From: Kiloniella majae
Lineage (GTDB): Bacteria; Pseudomonadota; Alphaproteobacteria; Kiloniellales; Kiloniellaceae
NCBI RefSeq assembly: GCF_002118315.1
Contig: NZ_MTSZ01000001.1
Span: forward strand, 62,001-126,000
Direction: 5' to 3'
Length of the DNA stretch: 64,000 nucleotides
Numbering within the stretch: the stretch's first letter is position 1; every line of letters starts with the position of its first letter. Shown in pieces: positions 1 to 8,750 of this stretch. The notes beneath the pieces were generated by a model. It was not told the DNA's origin and did not search any database. It saw nothing but the letters and a program-made list of their open reading frames with translations. The position numbers and the translations under genes were made by a program.

Positions 1-461
1 TCAATTCGCTCAATGCCGAGACGCTCCTTAACCATATCAACATTATAACCAATACCCGTGGTGCCCCACATATAATTCACAGAATAAACATTACCCGGGT
101 CATATTTTTCGACGCGCTCGCTCACAACATCCCAAAGGTTGCCTTTGTTGGTCAGTTTTGATTGATCAAGTTTCTGGAAAACACCAGCCTGAATTTGGCG
201 GGCGAGAAAAGTACCGGACGGGACGACCACATCGTAACCGGAACTACCAGCAAGAAGTTTTGTTTCCAGAACATCATTTGAATCAAAAACATCATAGACC
301 ACTTTGATCCCGGTTTCTTTTTCAAAATCCGCAAGAATTTCTTCGTCAATATAATCTGACCAGTTAAAGACATTAACCACTTCTTCCGCACTGGCTTGGG
401 TACTCACAGCTAACCCAAGTGCCAGAACACTGGTCAGCAAACCATTTCCAATTTTTTTCAC
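1..461 (-). CDS. potF: PotF-like polyamine ABC transporter substrate-binding protein (partial, 3' end outside window)
   Basis: This is the N-terminal 153 residues of a periplasmic spermidine/putrescine-binding protein; the gene runs off the left edge. I placed the start at a GTG codon (459-461) because a GGAGG ribosome site (469-473) lies 7 bases before it. The product opens with a signal peptide (KK, then a hydrophobic stretch ending near TQASA), followed by VNVFNWSDYIDEEIL, the typical opening of PotD/PotF proteins, and later YDVVVPSGTFLARQIQAG. In the family the protein delivers polyamines to an ABC permease. It is the last gene seen of the leftward polyamine run, 89 bases after the aminotransferase, which fits uptake coupled to degradation. 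PotF (putrescine) is preferred over PotD by context only; specificity cannot be read from this fragment. Confidence 0.88.
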   Translation of the reverse strand, partial: MKKIGNGLLTSVLALGLAVSTQASAEEVVNVFNWSDYIDEEILADFEKETGIKVVYDVFDSNDVLETKLLAGSSGYDVVVPSGTFLARQIQAGVFQKLDQSKLTNKGNLWDVVSERVEKYDPGNVYSVNYMWGTTGIGYNVDMVKERLGIERI

Positions 462-490
462 GATGTAGCCTCCGTTATGTATATGTACCC

Positions 491-560
491 GGTAAAGTTA
501 TGTGGATATCAGTCTCATTTTTTGGATGAGTTATCAATATCCACTCCCAGTTATAACTTT
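491..560 (-). promoter_or_regulatory. Nested inverted repeat between the aminotransferase gene and potF
   Basis: Two stems are nested: AAAGTTAT (494-501) pairs with ATAACTTT (553-560), and immediately inside GTGGATAT (502-509) pairs with ATATCCAC (537-544). A further CTCAT/ATGAG stem (514-518, 526-530) sits in the loop. The outer arm overlaps the last codons of the aminotransferase. No T-run follows on the transcribed strand, so I read it as an mRNA-stabilising or attenuating hairpin that could raise potF expression relative to upstream genes, not as a simple terminator. Confidence 0.55.
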
Positions 561-1924
561 CCAAGATCTTTAGCTGTCAAATCAAGACAATATTTTACTT
601 TTTCCAACAACTCGTCAATTTCCGCCTTCGTCATGACCAATGGCGGCGAAAGAACCATCCGGTCTCCACAAGCCCTCATAATCAGGCCGTTGTTAAAACA
701 ATGATCGCGACAAATGTTACCGACTTCTGAACCATTTTCAAAGAGTTCACGGGTTTCCTTGTTTTTCACCATCACCATGCCGGCAACCAAGCCATAGCCA
801 ACAACTTCACCAATCAAAGGATGGTCTTCGAGTTCACGCAACCGCTTTTGGAAATAAGGGCCTGTTTCGTCCCGAACTCTGTCAACAATACCTTCATCGC
901 GCATAAGGCGAATATTTTCAATTGCCACAGCACAAGACGCAGGATGACCGGAATAGGTATAACCGTGATAGAACTCGCCACTTTTTTCAATAAGACTGTC
1001 GGCGACACGATCCCCAACCATCACAGCTGAGATTGGCAGGTAACCAGATGACATACCTTTTGCCATGGACATAAGGTCAGGCTTGATACCAAAGGTCTCA
1101 CTGCCGAACCAGTTTCCGGTACGACCAAATCCACAGATCACTTCATCAGCAACCAAAAGAATATCGTACTTTTCACAGATCCGTTGAATTTCTGGCCAAT
1201 AGGTTTCAGGTGGAACAATCACGCCACCAGCACCTTGAATTGGCTCACCAATAAAGGCAGCAACCTTTTCCGGCCCAACTTCTAAAATACGTTCTTCCAA
1301 TGCTTGTGCTGCTTTCAGTCCGAACTCTTCCGGTGTCAGGTCCCCGCCATCCTTGTACCAGTATGGTTGCATTATATGCTCGATCCCTGGCATCATAAGA
1401 CCGCTTTGCTCGTGCATAGGGTCCATTCCCCCAAGAGAGGCACCAGCCACCGTACTTCCGTGATAGGCATTGTTCCTGCTGATAATCACATTTCTGTCCG
1501 GTTGTCCTTCTACCTGCCAATAACGACGAACCAGACGAATGACTGTATCAACTGCTTCAGATCCGGAGTTTGCAAAAAACACCCTGTTCAAACCTTCTGG
1601 CGTAATTTCGGCCAAAAGCTGAGACAACTCGGTCGCAGGCGCATTTGTGGTCTGAAAAAAGGTATTGTAATAGGGAAGTTCCATCATCTGACGCTGTGCA
1701 GCATCAACCAGTTCCTTACGACCGTATCCAATATTCACACACCACAGGCCCGCCATCCCGTCAAGCACACGATTGCCATCAGAATCCCACAGATAAATGC
1801 CATCAGCTTTCGTAATAACGCGGGTGCCTTTTTCATTCAGGCTCTTGGTATCTGTAAAGGGATGCAAATGGTGCGCCCGATCCAGTTCCTGCCAATATTC
1901 GGTACTTTTATTTATATGGTTCAT
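551..1924 (-). CDS. spuC: Class III aminotransferase, putrescine/polyamine:pyruvate type (SpuC-like)
   Basis: The 457-residue product is a PLP-dependent class III (omega) aminotransferase. Seen: the cofactor-phosphate motif SGSEA (120-124), the aspartate pair VADE (259-261), the internal-aldimine lysine K289 in SMAKGMSSGY, and a C-terminal domain ending LSPPLVMTKAEID. Full length matches the family (about 450-460). SpuC-type enzymes transfer the amino group of putrescine or another diamine to pyruvate, giving 4-aminobutanal and alanine. The start ATG has GAGG 5 bases upstream. It lies 43 bases after the glutamine-synthetase-like gene and before a PotF-like gene, which supports a polyamine substrate. 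Related enzymes act on beta-alanine or other omega-amino acids, so the exact donor is inferred from context. Confidence 0.86.
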   Translation of the reverse strand: MNHINKSTEYWQELDRAHHLHPFTDTKSLNEKGTRVITKADGIYLWDSDGNRVLDGMAGLWCVNIGYGRKELVDAAQRQMMELPYYNTFFQTTNAPATELSQLLAEITPEGLNRVFFANSGSEAVDTVIRLVRRYWQVEGQPDRNVIISRNNAYHGSTVAGASLGGMDPMHEQSGLMMPGIEHIMQPYWYKDGGDLTPEEFGLKAAQALEERILEVGPEKVAAFIGEPIQGAGGVIVPPETYWPEIQRICEKYDILLVADEVICGFGRTGNWFGSETFGIKPDLMSMAKGMSSGYLPISAVMVGDRVADSLIEKSGEFYHGYTYSGHPASCAVAIENIRLMRDEGIVDRVRDETGPYFQKRLRELEDHPLIGEVVGYGLVAGMVMVKNKETRELFENGSEVGNICRDHCFNNGLIMRACGDRMVLSPPLVMTKAEIDELLEKVKYCLDLTAKDLGKL

Positions 1925-1967
1925 AACACCCTCTTAACTGCCGATCTCACAAACAAGATCATGGGCT

Positions 1968-3314
1968 CTATACATTAAGCAACAGATGTTCGCGTTCCCA
2001 CGAACTGATAACTTGATGGTAATTGTTGTATTCAACTTCTTTCGTTGCGCAGTGCGCTTCGACAAAACGATCACCCAACACATCTTTTATTGGCTTACAA
2101 TCCATCAACGCTGTGATCGCATCTGATAAATACAGCGGCAAACCACGTGGTAGAACATAAGCATTATCTTCGATTTTTGCCTCGGGAGTAAGGCCTTCCG
2201 TCATCCCCAAGTACCCACAAAGTAAGCTTCCTGCAATGGCGAGATAAGGATTAACATCTGACCCGCACAAGCGGTTCTCAACACGTCGGCTCTGTGGACC
2301 GGAATTGGGAACTCTGAACCCGCAACTCCGGTTATCAATTCCCCAATGCATATTTATCGGTGATTCATCATATCCAAAACGCCGATAAGAATTCACATTC
2401 GGGGCAAAAAACGGCATTGCTGCACTGGAATAGCGTTGCAGACCTGCGATGAAGTTGCCAAATAGCTCAGTCGCATTACCGTCTGCATCACTAAAGATAT
2501 TATTACCCGTTTTAGCATCGACCACAGAGTGGTGAATGTGCATTGAACTACCGGGCTCATCCTTCATTGGCTTAGCCATGAAAGTTGCATAAATATCATG
2601 AGACAAGGCCGTTTGCCGTACCGTGCGTTTGAAGAGAAAAACCTGATCGGCAAGTGACAAAGGGTCGCCATGCAGAAAGTTGATTTCAATCTGCGCAGCC
2701 CCGGCTTCGTGATTAAGTGTATCTATATCCAGCCCTTGGGCCTCACAATAATCATATACGTCTTCAAACACAGGATCGAATTCGTTCACCGCATCAATGC
2801 CGTAACACTGACGGGCGGTTTCAGGTCGCCCATTTTTACCGATGGGTGGCATCAAAGGCATATCCGGGTCAGTATTTTTTTGCACCAGATAGAATTCCAG
2901 CTCAGGAGCAATGACAGGCTCCCAACCTTTTTTCTCGTAAAGCCCCAGCACTGATCGAAGGATTTGACGGGCATAGAGGTCAACGGGTTTTCCATCGGGA
3001 TAAACACAATCACAAATGACCTGGGCTGTTGGCTCTTTATACCAGGGAACAGGACGTATTGTACTGGTATCAACTTCCAGAATGACGTCATGATCAGCAA
3101 TATCAACCCAAGTATCTTCTTCGGGCCATTCGCCGGTTATGGTTTGTGTAAAAATACTCTCAGGAAGACGATGTCCATTACTTCCAATGCCACGTAAGAA
3201 TTTTTCAGTGGGCAAGATCTTACCGCGTGGCACGCCTGAGATATCAGGTATCATGCACTCGACTTCCGTAATCTTTCGCTCTTTACACCACTGTTCTAAT
3301 TCTTCAAACGTCAT
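1968..3314 (-). CDS. puuA: Glutamine synthetase family protein, gamma-glutamylpolyamine synthetase-like (first copy)
   Basis: The 448-residue product has the glutamine synthetase fold: N-terminal beta-grasp domain (about 1-105, MIPDISGVPRGK) and catalytic domain with PELEFYL (E138/E140), GAAQIEIN, the ATP-site MHIHHSV, NSYRRF and a C-terminal NRSCGFRVP segment. In polyamine loci such proteins ATP-dependently join glutamate to putrescine or another amine, the first step of the gamma-glutamylated (Puu) route. It begins at an ATG preceded by AGGTGA, 79 bases after puuD and 43 bases before the aminotransferase on the same strand. A second, clearly different glutamine-synthetase-like gene starts at 4438, so the two probably differ in amine substrate; which prefers putrescine is not visible. 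Confidence 0.85.
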   Translation of the reverse strand: MTFEELEQWCKERKITEVECMIPDISGVPRGKILPTEKFLRGIGSNGHRLPESIFTQTITGEWPEEDTWVDIADHDVILEVDTSTIRPVPWYKEPTAQVICDCVYPDGKPVDLYARQILRSVLGLYEKKGWEPVIAPELEFYLVQKNTDPDMPLMPPIGKNGRPETARQCYGIDAVNEFDPVFEDVYDYCEAQGLDIDTLNHEAGAAQIEINFLHGDPLSLADQVFLFKRTVRQTALSHDIYATFMAKPMKDEPGSSMHIHHSVVDAKTGNNIFSDADGNATELFGNFIAGLQRYSSAAMPFFAPNVNSYRRFGYDESPINMHWGIDNRSCGFRVPNSGPQSRRVENRLCGSDVNPYLAIAGSLLCGYLGMTEGLTPEAKIEDNAYVLPRGLPLYLSDAITALMDCKPIKDVLGDRFVEAHCATKEVEYNNYHQVISSWEREHLLLNV

Positions 3315-3393
3315 AAATCACCTGTTCTATTGGATATCGGTTTCCTATACGAAATCCTGTTCTACTCACCGTCAACTCATTACCGCCTACTTG

Positions 3394-4149
3394 TTACCGT
3401 TGCTTGGCGCGTTCCCGGCAAGCATCCCCAAAAGCTTTAAAAATCTTGTTGGAGAACTCATTATTACTGGCGTTCCATTCCGGGTGCCACTGCACTGCCA
3501 GCGCAAATGCAGAAGCCCCGGAAACGCTGACGGCTTCAACCAGCCCATCTGGGGCATAAGCTTCAACCGTCAGCCCCTCTCCTAACCGATCAATGCCTTG
3601 AGCATGTACGGAATTAACTTTAACTGTCGGACCATTGTTTAACCCTGCCAGAATTCCGCCAGATACTAACTCAATATCGTGGGCCAGCGCGAAACGGTCT
3701 TCGATCGCTCCAGTCATATCAGCCCTGTGATCCATTTTTCCGGGTTGGTCCTGCACTTTCTGGAAAAGCGTGCCGCCAAAAACAACATTCAGCTCCTGAT
3801 ATCCTCGGCAGATCGCCAACATTGGGATGCCTCGTTCCAATACTTTTTTGATCAGCGGTAGTGTTGTGGCGTCTCGTGCGGGATCATGCAGAGTTCCTTC
3901 GTCGCTCTGCTCACCTGCATAGTGCCTGGGTTCAACATTTGAAGGGCTTCCCGTAAAAAGCATGCCATCCAGATGATCCAACAGAGCATCACTATCCAAT
4001 TGATCACCTAATGCAGGTATCCCAACTGGGATTACTTGCGCAACATTAGCACTAGCCTCGGAATAATATCGGCTTACACTATCGTACTCATTGCCGTTCT
4101 TGGGCATACGACAGGTGGAAACACCAACAAAGGCCTTACCAATACTCAT
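3394..4149 (-). CDS. puuD: Gamma-glutamyl-gamma-aminobutyrate hydrolase, class I glutamine amidotransferase fold
   Basis: The 251-residue product is a class I glutamine amidotransferase-like hydrolase of the PuuD type. With the chosen ATG (4147-4149, AAGG upstream) the nucleophile is Cys114 in AICRGYQELNV and the His/Glu of the triad sit in QWHPEW (about 222-224); an in-frame TTG 7 codons upstream is less likely. LFTGSPSNVEPRHY matches the family oxyanion/substrate loop. PuuD releases GABA from gamma-glutamyl-GABA in the cytoplasm, the last glutamyl step of the Puu pathway. It is the first gene of the leftward run and faces the rightward puu genes across a 288-base regulatory region. Confidence 0.88.
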   Translation of the reverse strand: MSIGKAFVGVSTCRMPKNGNEYDSVSRYYSEASANVAQVIPVGIPALGDQLDSDALLDHLDGMLFTGSPSNVEPRHYAGEQSDEGTLHDPARDATTLPLIKKVLERGIPMLAICRGYQELNVVFGGTLFQKVQDQPGKMDHRADMTGAIEDRFALAHDIELVSGGILAGLNNGPTVKVNSVHAQGIDRLGEGLTVEAYAPDGLVEAVSVSGASAFALAVQWHPEWNASNNEFSNKIFKAFGDACRERAKQR

Positions 4150-4437
4150 TTTCAAACTACCTTGACGCAAGTGATGATCGTTATTCTGAACAGAATGATA
4201 GTTCTCATTTAAAAAAAAGAGAACAGAAAAATTTATTTTTTTAAAAAATTAATAAGAAAATTTGCATATTATCATTTAATTACAGATAAATAACAAATGA
4301 TCAATATAACGAACAGCACTTAACTTGAATCCTGAAATTCAAACAAAAGAGTTCTTTTTATTGGACATCTCTTGACAAATATAAGCACAAGATGTGCATA
4401 ATCTTGAAAATTGCGTAAAATCTGGGCGATAAATAAA
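4150..4437. promoter_or_regulatory. Divergent puu promoter/operator region with a PuuR-like box
   Basis: This very AT-rich 288-base gap separates the leftward puuD run from the rightward puuA run. A sigma-70-like promoter reads rightward: TTGACA at 4372-4377, with TGCATA after 17 bases or CATAAT (4397-4402) after 19. At 4301-4315 TCAATATAACGAACA matches 12 of 15 positions of the E. coli PuuR recognition sequence AAAATATAATGAACA as I recall it. On the puuD side there are a perfect dyad ATTCTG-AA-CAGAAT (4183-4196) and GTTCTC/GAGAAC arms (4201-4206, 4219-4224). A PuuR-like gene lies in the rightward run, so repression of both arms is a reasonable inference. Confidence 0.6.
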
Positions 4438-5823
4438 ATGAACAATACAACCGATCATTATTCTGAACAGGCTGATTTTTTAGAGGCACATCCTGAAATT
4501 GGTTTGATTGAGCTTCTTATCGCAGATGGTAATGGCATTTTACGCGGCAAGCGTATTACACGTGATAAACTAGCATCTGTTTACAAAGAAGGTATTCTTC
4601 TTCCCGGGTCGATCTTTTGCCTCGATACGTCAGGGGCCAACGTAGAAGGTACTGGTTTGGTTTGGGCCAATGGTGATGCAGATCGTGTCTGTCATGTTGT
4701 CCCCGACACGTTAAAACCAGCTCCATGGCATAGAAAAGGCCTTGCACAGGTTCTATTGACCATGCACGAAGAAGATGGTTCCCCCTTCTTTGCGGATCCC
4801 CGTCACGTCCTCAAAGGCATTATCGATCGCTTCACCAAAATGGGCCTCAAGCCAGTTACGGCTGTTGAACTTGAATTCTACCTTATCGACAAAGATAGAA
4901 CCATGGCTGGTTACCCGCAACCTCCTGTATCACCGATTTCAGGATTACGGCATGCTCAGCCCGCAGTTTACGGCATTGACGAGCTTTATGATTTTGATGA
5001 CTTTCTCGACGAGGTTGCTGCAACAGCAAAAGCGCAAGGCATACCCGCCGACACCATGGTTGCGGAATATGCCCCCGGACAATATGAAGTCAACCTGCAC
5101 CATGTAGATGACCCTCTCCTTGCTTGCGATCAGGCTGTGTTGCTCAAACGCCTGATCAAACACGTCGCTCAACGTCACGGTATGGAAGCGACCTTTATGG
5201 CCAAGCCCTATACACAAGAATCAGGGAACGGCACCCATATCCACGTCAGCCTGCTGGACGACGACGGGAAAAATATCTTTCAGGGTAAAGGGACAGAAGA
5301 CGAAGAACGCCTGAGCGATGAAATAAAATGGGCGATGGGCGGCTTGTGTGATTCCATGGCAGAATCAATGGCACTTCTTGCCCCGAATGCGAATTCCTAT
5401 CGTCGTTTTCAGTTAGGTTCTTATGCCCCCCATACTCCTTGCTGGGGGATCAATAACAGAACGGTTGCCTTGCGTATTCCCGCTGGCCATCCTGCCGCAA
5501 CCCGGATTGAACACAGGTTAGCCGGCGCGGACGCCAGCCCACACCTTGTCATGTCAGCGGTTTTATCCGGTATACTCCATGGATTAGAGAATAAGATAGA
5601 TCCCGGCCCCCGGATTACAGGGAATGCCTATGAGGAAAAAGAAGCAACGCTGCCTAACATATGGCCAGATGCGATAGATATCTTTGAAAAGGCAGAGATA
5701 TTGCCAAAATACATGGGCAAAGAATTCTGTAACGTCTTTAGCATTTGCAGAAAAACCGAACGAGAGCGCTTCAACAGCCATATATCCCCTGTCGAATTTG
5801 ATTGGTACCTGAGGAGCGTTTGA
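4438..5823 (+). CDS. puuA: Glutamine synthetase family protein, gamma-glutamylputrescine synthetase-like (second copy)
   Basis: From the ATG at 4438 the product is 461 residues (an in-frame TTG 27 bases upstream is possible; neither has a strong ribosome site). It has a glutamine synthetase beta-grasp N-domain (IADGNGILRGKRI) and catalytic domain with VELEFYL, GQYEVNLHH, THIHVSL, NSYRRFQLG and NNRTVALRIP. In the family the enzyme makes gamma-glutamylputrescine from putrescine, glutamate and ATP. It is the first gene of the rightward run and is followed after 2 bases by the PuuB-like oxidase that would use its product, so this copy is the better PuuA candidate. Regulation through the upstream PuuR-like box is likely. 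Confidence 0.87.
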   Translation: MNNTTDHYSEQADFLEAHPEIGLIELLIADGNGILRGKRITRDKLASVYKEGILLPGSIFCLDTSGANVEGTGLVWANGDADRVCHVVPDTLKPAPWHRKGLAQVLLTMHEEDGSPFFADPRHVLKGIIDRFTKMGLKPVTAVELEFYLIDKDRTMAGYPQPPVSPISGLRHAQPAVYGIDELYDFDDFLDEVAATAKAQGIPADTMVAEYAPGQYEVNLHHVDDPLLACDQAVLLKRLIKHVAQRHGMEATFMAKPYTQESGNGTHIHVSLLDDDGKNIFQGKGTEDEERLSDEIKWAMGGLCDSMAESMALLAPNANSYRRFQLGSYAPHTPCWGINNRTVALRIPAGHPAATRIEHRLAGADASPHLVMSAVLSGILHGLENKIDPGPRITGNAYEEKEATLPNIWPDAIDIFEKAEILPKYMGKEFCNVFSICRKTERERFNSHISPVEFDWYLRSV

Positions 5824-5825
5824 TA

Positions 5826-7103
5826 ATGAACGATCAGGACTACACAAATTCCTATTATACAGCGAGTATGAACCAAAGCCATGATCGCCCAGAAATAACC
5901 GGAGAACATAGCTGCGATGTTTGCGTCATCGGCGGAGGCATGACCGGAACGTCAGCCGCGCTACACCTTGCTGAACGCGGGTATAAAGTTATCTTACTCG
6001 AGGCCAGTAAAATTTCATGGGGCGCGTCCGGGCGCAGCGGCGGCCAAATGATTATTGGCTACAATCAATCTTATCAAGACATAAAAAAGATGGTCGGTAA
6101 GGATGATGCCAGCAAACTTTGGAAAATGGGTGAAGAGGCCATGTCTCTTGCCAAAAATCAGATCAAGAAACACGCCATAGATTGCGATCTGGCATCCGGG
6201 CATTACCACGTCAGCACCAAACAACGTCATGTCGGAGAATTGGAAGAATATCTCGAGGATTTAGAATCAGCAGGTTACACAGGCTGTAAACTTCTTGATA
6301 AAAGCGAAATTCGCCAAAAAATTGACAGCGATAAATATCTATCAGGTATGTATGACCCAAATGGTGGTCACCTGCATCCCCTCAACTACACATTGGGATT
6401 GGCTGATGCCGCCAAAAAATCTGGCGCCACTCTCTACGAACACAGCCGCGTCATAAACATTGAGCACGAAAAATCACCAAGGGTCTATACGGATAAAGGT
6501 GTTGTGAACTGCAAACACGTTGCGCTTTGCACGAATGCCTACCTCGACGGTCTTGATAAAAAGCTAGACAACAAGATTATGCCCGTCGGCACTTATATTC
6601 TTGCCACAGAACCCCTATCAAAAGAAGAGGCCGCAAAGCTTATTCCAGATAACGCTGCGGTTGCCGATATTCTTTTTGTCCTCAACTACTACCGATTATC
6701 GGGCGATAGACGTATGCTTTTTGGTGGTGAGGTCAACTATTCAGGTAAAGCCCCGTCGGATATCGGTAAAATCATGCAAAAAACCATGCTTGAATATTTC
6801 CCTCAACTTGCATCAAAAAAAATCGATTATGCATGGGGTGGAAATGTCGCCATTACCGTCAACCGCCTTCCCCATTTTGGTAAACTGGCCGAAAGCACTT
6901 ACTTTGCCCATGGCTTTTCAGGTCATGGCGTTGTCTTGACAGGGTTGGCAGGAAAACTGATCGCCGAAGCTATTGCAGGATCGGAAGAACGCTTTGATGT
7001 ATTCAGCCGTATTCCGCATCAATCATTTCCTGGCGGGCGCTTATTAAGAACCCCTGCTCTGGTTTTGGCTATGGCTTATTATCGCCTAAGAGACCTACTA
7101 TAG
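5826..7103 (+). CDS. puuB: Gamma-glutamylputrescine oxidase-like FAD-dependent amine oxidase
   Basis: The 425-residue product is a DAO-type flavoprotein. Seen: dinucleotide-binding VCVIGGGMTGTSAALHLAERG near the N-terminus, the acidic strand end LLEAS, GASGRSGGQ that follows in PuuB proteins, and the C-terminal FAD contact FAHGFSGHGVVLTGLAGKLIAEA. The ATG at 5826 has GAGGAG 9 bases upstream, inside the end of the preceding gene; an in-frame TTG at 5802 is less likely. PuuB oxidises gamma-glutamylputrescine to gamma-glutamyl-gamma-aminobutyraldehyde with H2O2 release. The position directly after the glutamine-synthetase-like gene supports this. No PuuC-type aldehyde dehydrogenase is in the window; it must be encoded elsewhere. 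Confidence 0.86.
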   Translation: MNDQDYTNSYYTASMNQSHDRPEITGEHSCDVCVIGGGMTGTSAALHLAERGYKVILLEASKISWGASGRSGGQMIIGYNQSYQDIKKMVGKDDASKLWKMGEEAMSLAKNQIKKHAIDCDLASGHYHVSTKQRHVGELEEYLEDLESAGYTGCKLLDKSEIRQKIDSDKYLSGMYDPNGGHLHPLNYTLGLADAAKKSGATLYEHSRVINIEHEKSPRVYTDKGVVNCKHVALCTNAYLDGLDKKLDNKIMPVGTYILATEPLSKEEAAKLIPDNAAVADILFVLNYYRLSGDRRMLFGGEVNYSGKAPSDIGKIMQKTMLEYFPQLASKKIDYAWGGNVAITVNRLPHFGKLAESTYFAHGFSGHGVVLTGLAGKLIAEAIAGSEERFDVFSRIPHQSFPGGRLLRTPALVLAMAYYRLRDLL

Positions 7104-7152
7104 AGAAAATCCATTGAACGAGATAACTATTGAACGAGGTGAAACAGAACAG

Positions 7153-7701
7153 ATGTCAGCCAGTGTTGGAAAACGCCTAAAAGCACTCCGCGCCATGCAT
7201 GGCCTTTCACAGCGGGAACTTGCCCGACGTGCAGGCGTTACCAACAGCGCAATCTCTATGATTGAACAGGATCGCGTTAGCCCGTCTATCGACTCGCTAA
7301 CAAAAGTACTTGCTGGCTTTCCGGTCACCATGATCGAATTTTTCTCAATGGAGCCTGAGCAGGAAGAAAAGATCTTCTACGCCGAAGATGAATTGGTCGA
7401 AATGTCCGATGGCACTATGTCAGTTCGTCTGGTTGGCGCAGCCAAAAAAGATCGTAAAATGCGTGTATTACATGAAAAATATCCGCCCCATGGCGATACT
7501 GGTGAAAAGATGATCGTTCAAGAAGGTGAAGAAGCAGGCGTTATTATTCGCGGACAACTTGAGATCACTGTTGGTAATGAAATCAAAGTCCTCAATGCCG
7601 GTGAAGCCTATTACTTTAACACAGAAATTCCTCACCGCTTTCGAAACCCCGGGGACGAGGAATGCGAAGTCGTGAGTGCAGCGACACCTCCATCTTTCTA
7701 A
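7153..7701 (+). CDS. puuR: PuuR-like transcriptional repressor (XRE helix-turn-helix plus cupin)
   Basis: Starting at the ATG at 7153 (GAGGTGA upstream) the product has 182 residues, close to the E. coli PuuR length. An XRE helix-turn-helix occupies about residues 3-60 (GKRLKALRAMHGLSQRELARRAGVTNSAISMIEQ) and a cupin_2 beta-barrel the C-terminal half (EEAGVIIRGQLEITVGNE...GEAYYFNTEIPHRFRNPGDEE). PuuR represses the putrescine utilisation genes and is relieved by putrescine. The gene lies 49 bases after the oxidase and before agmatinase. The divergent control region at 4150-4437 has a sequence resembling the E. coli PuuR site. The in-frame TTG at 7114 would add 13 residues not expected in the family. 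Confidence 0.88.
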   Translation: MSASVGKRLKALRAMHGLSQRELARRAGVTNSAISMIEQDRVSPSIDSLTKVLAGFPVTMIEFFSMEPEQEEKIFYAEDELVEMSDGTMSVRLVGAAKKDRKMRVLHEKYPPHGDTGEKMIVQEGEEAGVIIRGQLEITVGNEIKVLNAGEAYYFNTEIPHRFRNPGDEECEVVSAATPPSF

Positions 7702-7755
7702 AACCCAACCTGCTATATTTTACAACAAGATAGAAGATCGTTCTGGAGACACAAC

Positions 7756-8724
7756 ATGACCGATATATCCGGTATCAATTCCGAAGGTGATAACGCCTTT
7801 ATGGCCAAAAGCCTACTGGGTACAGATGTTGAACCCATGTATTCCGGTGCAAATTCCTTTATGCGTCGTAAATACACCCGTGATCTTCGCGACGCAGATG
7901 TCGCCATCTCGGGCATCCCCTACGACTGTGCGACCACCGGTCGTTCAGGTACTCGGTTGGGCCCACAAGCTGTCAGAAAAGCCTCTGCCAACCTTGCCTG
8001 GGCACCGCATTTTCCTTCCGGGCTTGATGTGTTCGAAACCTTGGCCGTGGCAGATTACGGTGATCTGGTTTTTGATCCCGGCGAGCCAATGACCGTTCCC
8101 GATGCCATCGAAGCCCACGCAAAAGCAATTCTGGACACAAACACAGCGATGCTAACACTGGGCGGTGACCATTTTGTCACCTACCCCATCCTTAAGGCGC
8201 ACGCAGAAAAACACGGGCAACTCGCCTTGATCCAGATCGATGCCCATTCTGATACCTGGGAAGAAGATCAACAACGAATTGATCACGGCACGATGTTTTA
8301 TCATGCTGCCAAACAGGGAATTATTGACCCCGCGTCTTCTGCACAGGTCGGCATCCGCACCCACAATGACAAAACCCATGGCTTCAATATCATTCACGCC
8401 CCATGGGTCCATGAAAAAGGTCCTGAAGCTGTCGTTGCTGAGATCAAGCGTATCGTTGGCGATAGAAAGGCCTACCTCACGTTCGACATTGATAGCCTGG
8501 ACCCCGCCTTTGCACCTGGTACAGGAACACCAGTAAGTGGAGGCTTAACCCCACATCAGGCCCTGACAATACTTAGAGGCCTAGAAGGCATTAACATTGT
8601 CGGCGCCGATGTGGTCGAAGTATCCCCTGCCTATGATGTCAGCGACATTACCGCCCTTGCTGGCGCGACCATGGCTTTTGAAATGCTCTACCTGATGGCG
8701 GTACAAAAACAGAAAAAAGGATAA
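7756..8724 (+). CDS. speB: Agmatinase family ureohydrolase
   Basis: The 322-residue product is a ureohydrolase with all binuclear-manganese ligands: GGDH (136-139), DAHSD (162-166) and DIDSLDPAFAPGTGTP (D244, D246). Length and the GIPYDCATTGRSGTRLGP segment fit the agmatinase branch; guanidinobutyrase and related enzymes share these motifs, so substrate is inferred. Agmatinase splits agmatine into putrescine and urea, supplying putrescine to the upstream Puu enzymes. The start ATG has CTGGAG about 8 bases upstream. It closes the rightward polyamine run and is followed by a clear Rho-independent terminator at 8751. Confidence 0.86.
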   Translation: MTDISGINSEGDNAFMAKSLLGTDVEPMYSGANSFMRRKYTRDLRDADVAISGIPYDCATTGRSGTRLGPQAVRKASANLAWAPHFPSGLDVFETLAVADYGDLVFDPGEPMTVPDAIEAHAKAILDTNTAMLTLGGDHFVTYPILKAHAEKHGQLALIQIDAHSDTWEEDQQRIDHGTMFYHAAKQGIIDPASSAQVGIRTHNDKTHGFNIIHAPWVHEKGPEAVVAEIKRIVGDRKAYLTFDIDSLDPAFAPGTGTPVSGGLTPHQALTILRGLEGINIVGADVVEVSPAYDVSDITALAGATMAFEMLYLMAVQKQKKG

Positions 8725-8750
8725 GAGCGCCCACAAATAAAACCAACAGA

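Noticed and set aside
1304-1978. A 224-codon open frame on the plus strand opposite the aminotransferase gene
   Set aside because: It lies antisense within a clear class III aminotransferase gene, shows no family motifs, and has low-complexity composition typical of an antisense frame.
3139-3585. A 148-codon plus-strand frame across the glutamine-synthetase-like and puuD genes
   Set aside because: It spans the ends of two well-supported opposite-strand genes and has no recognisable domain or ribosome site.
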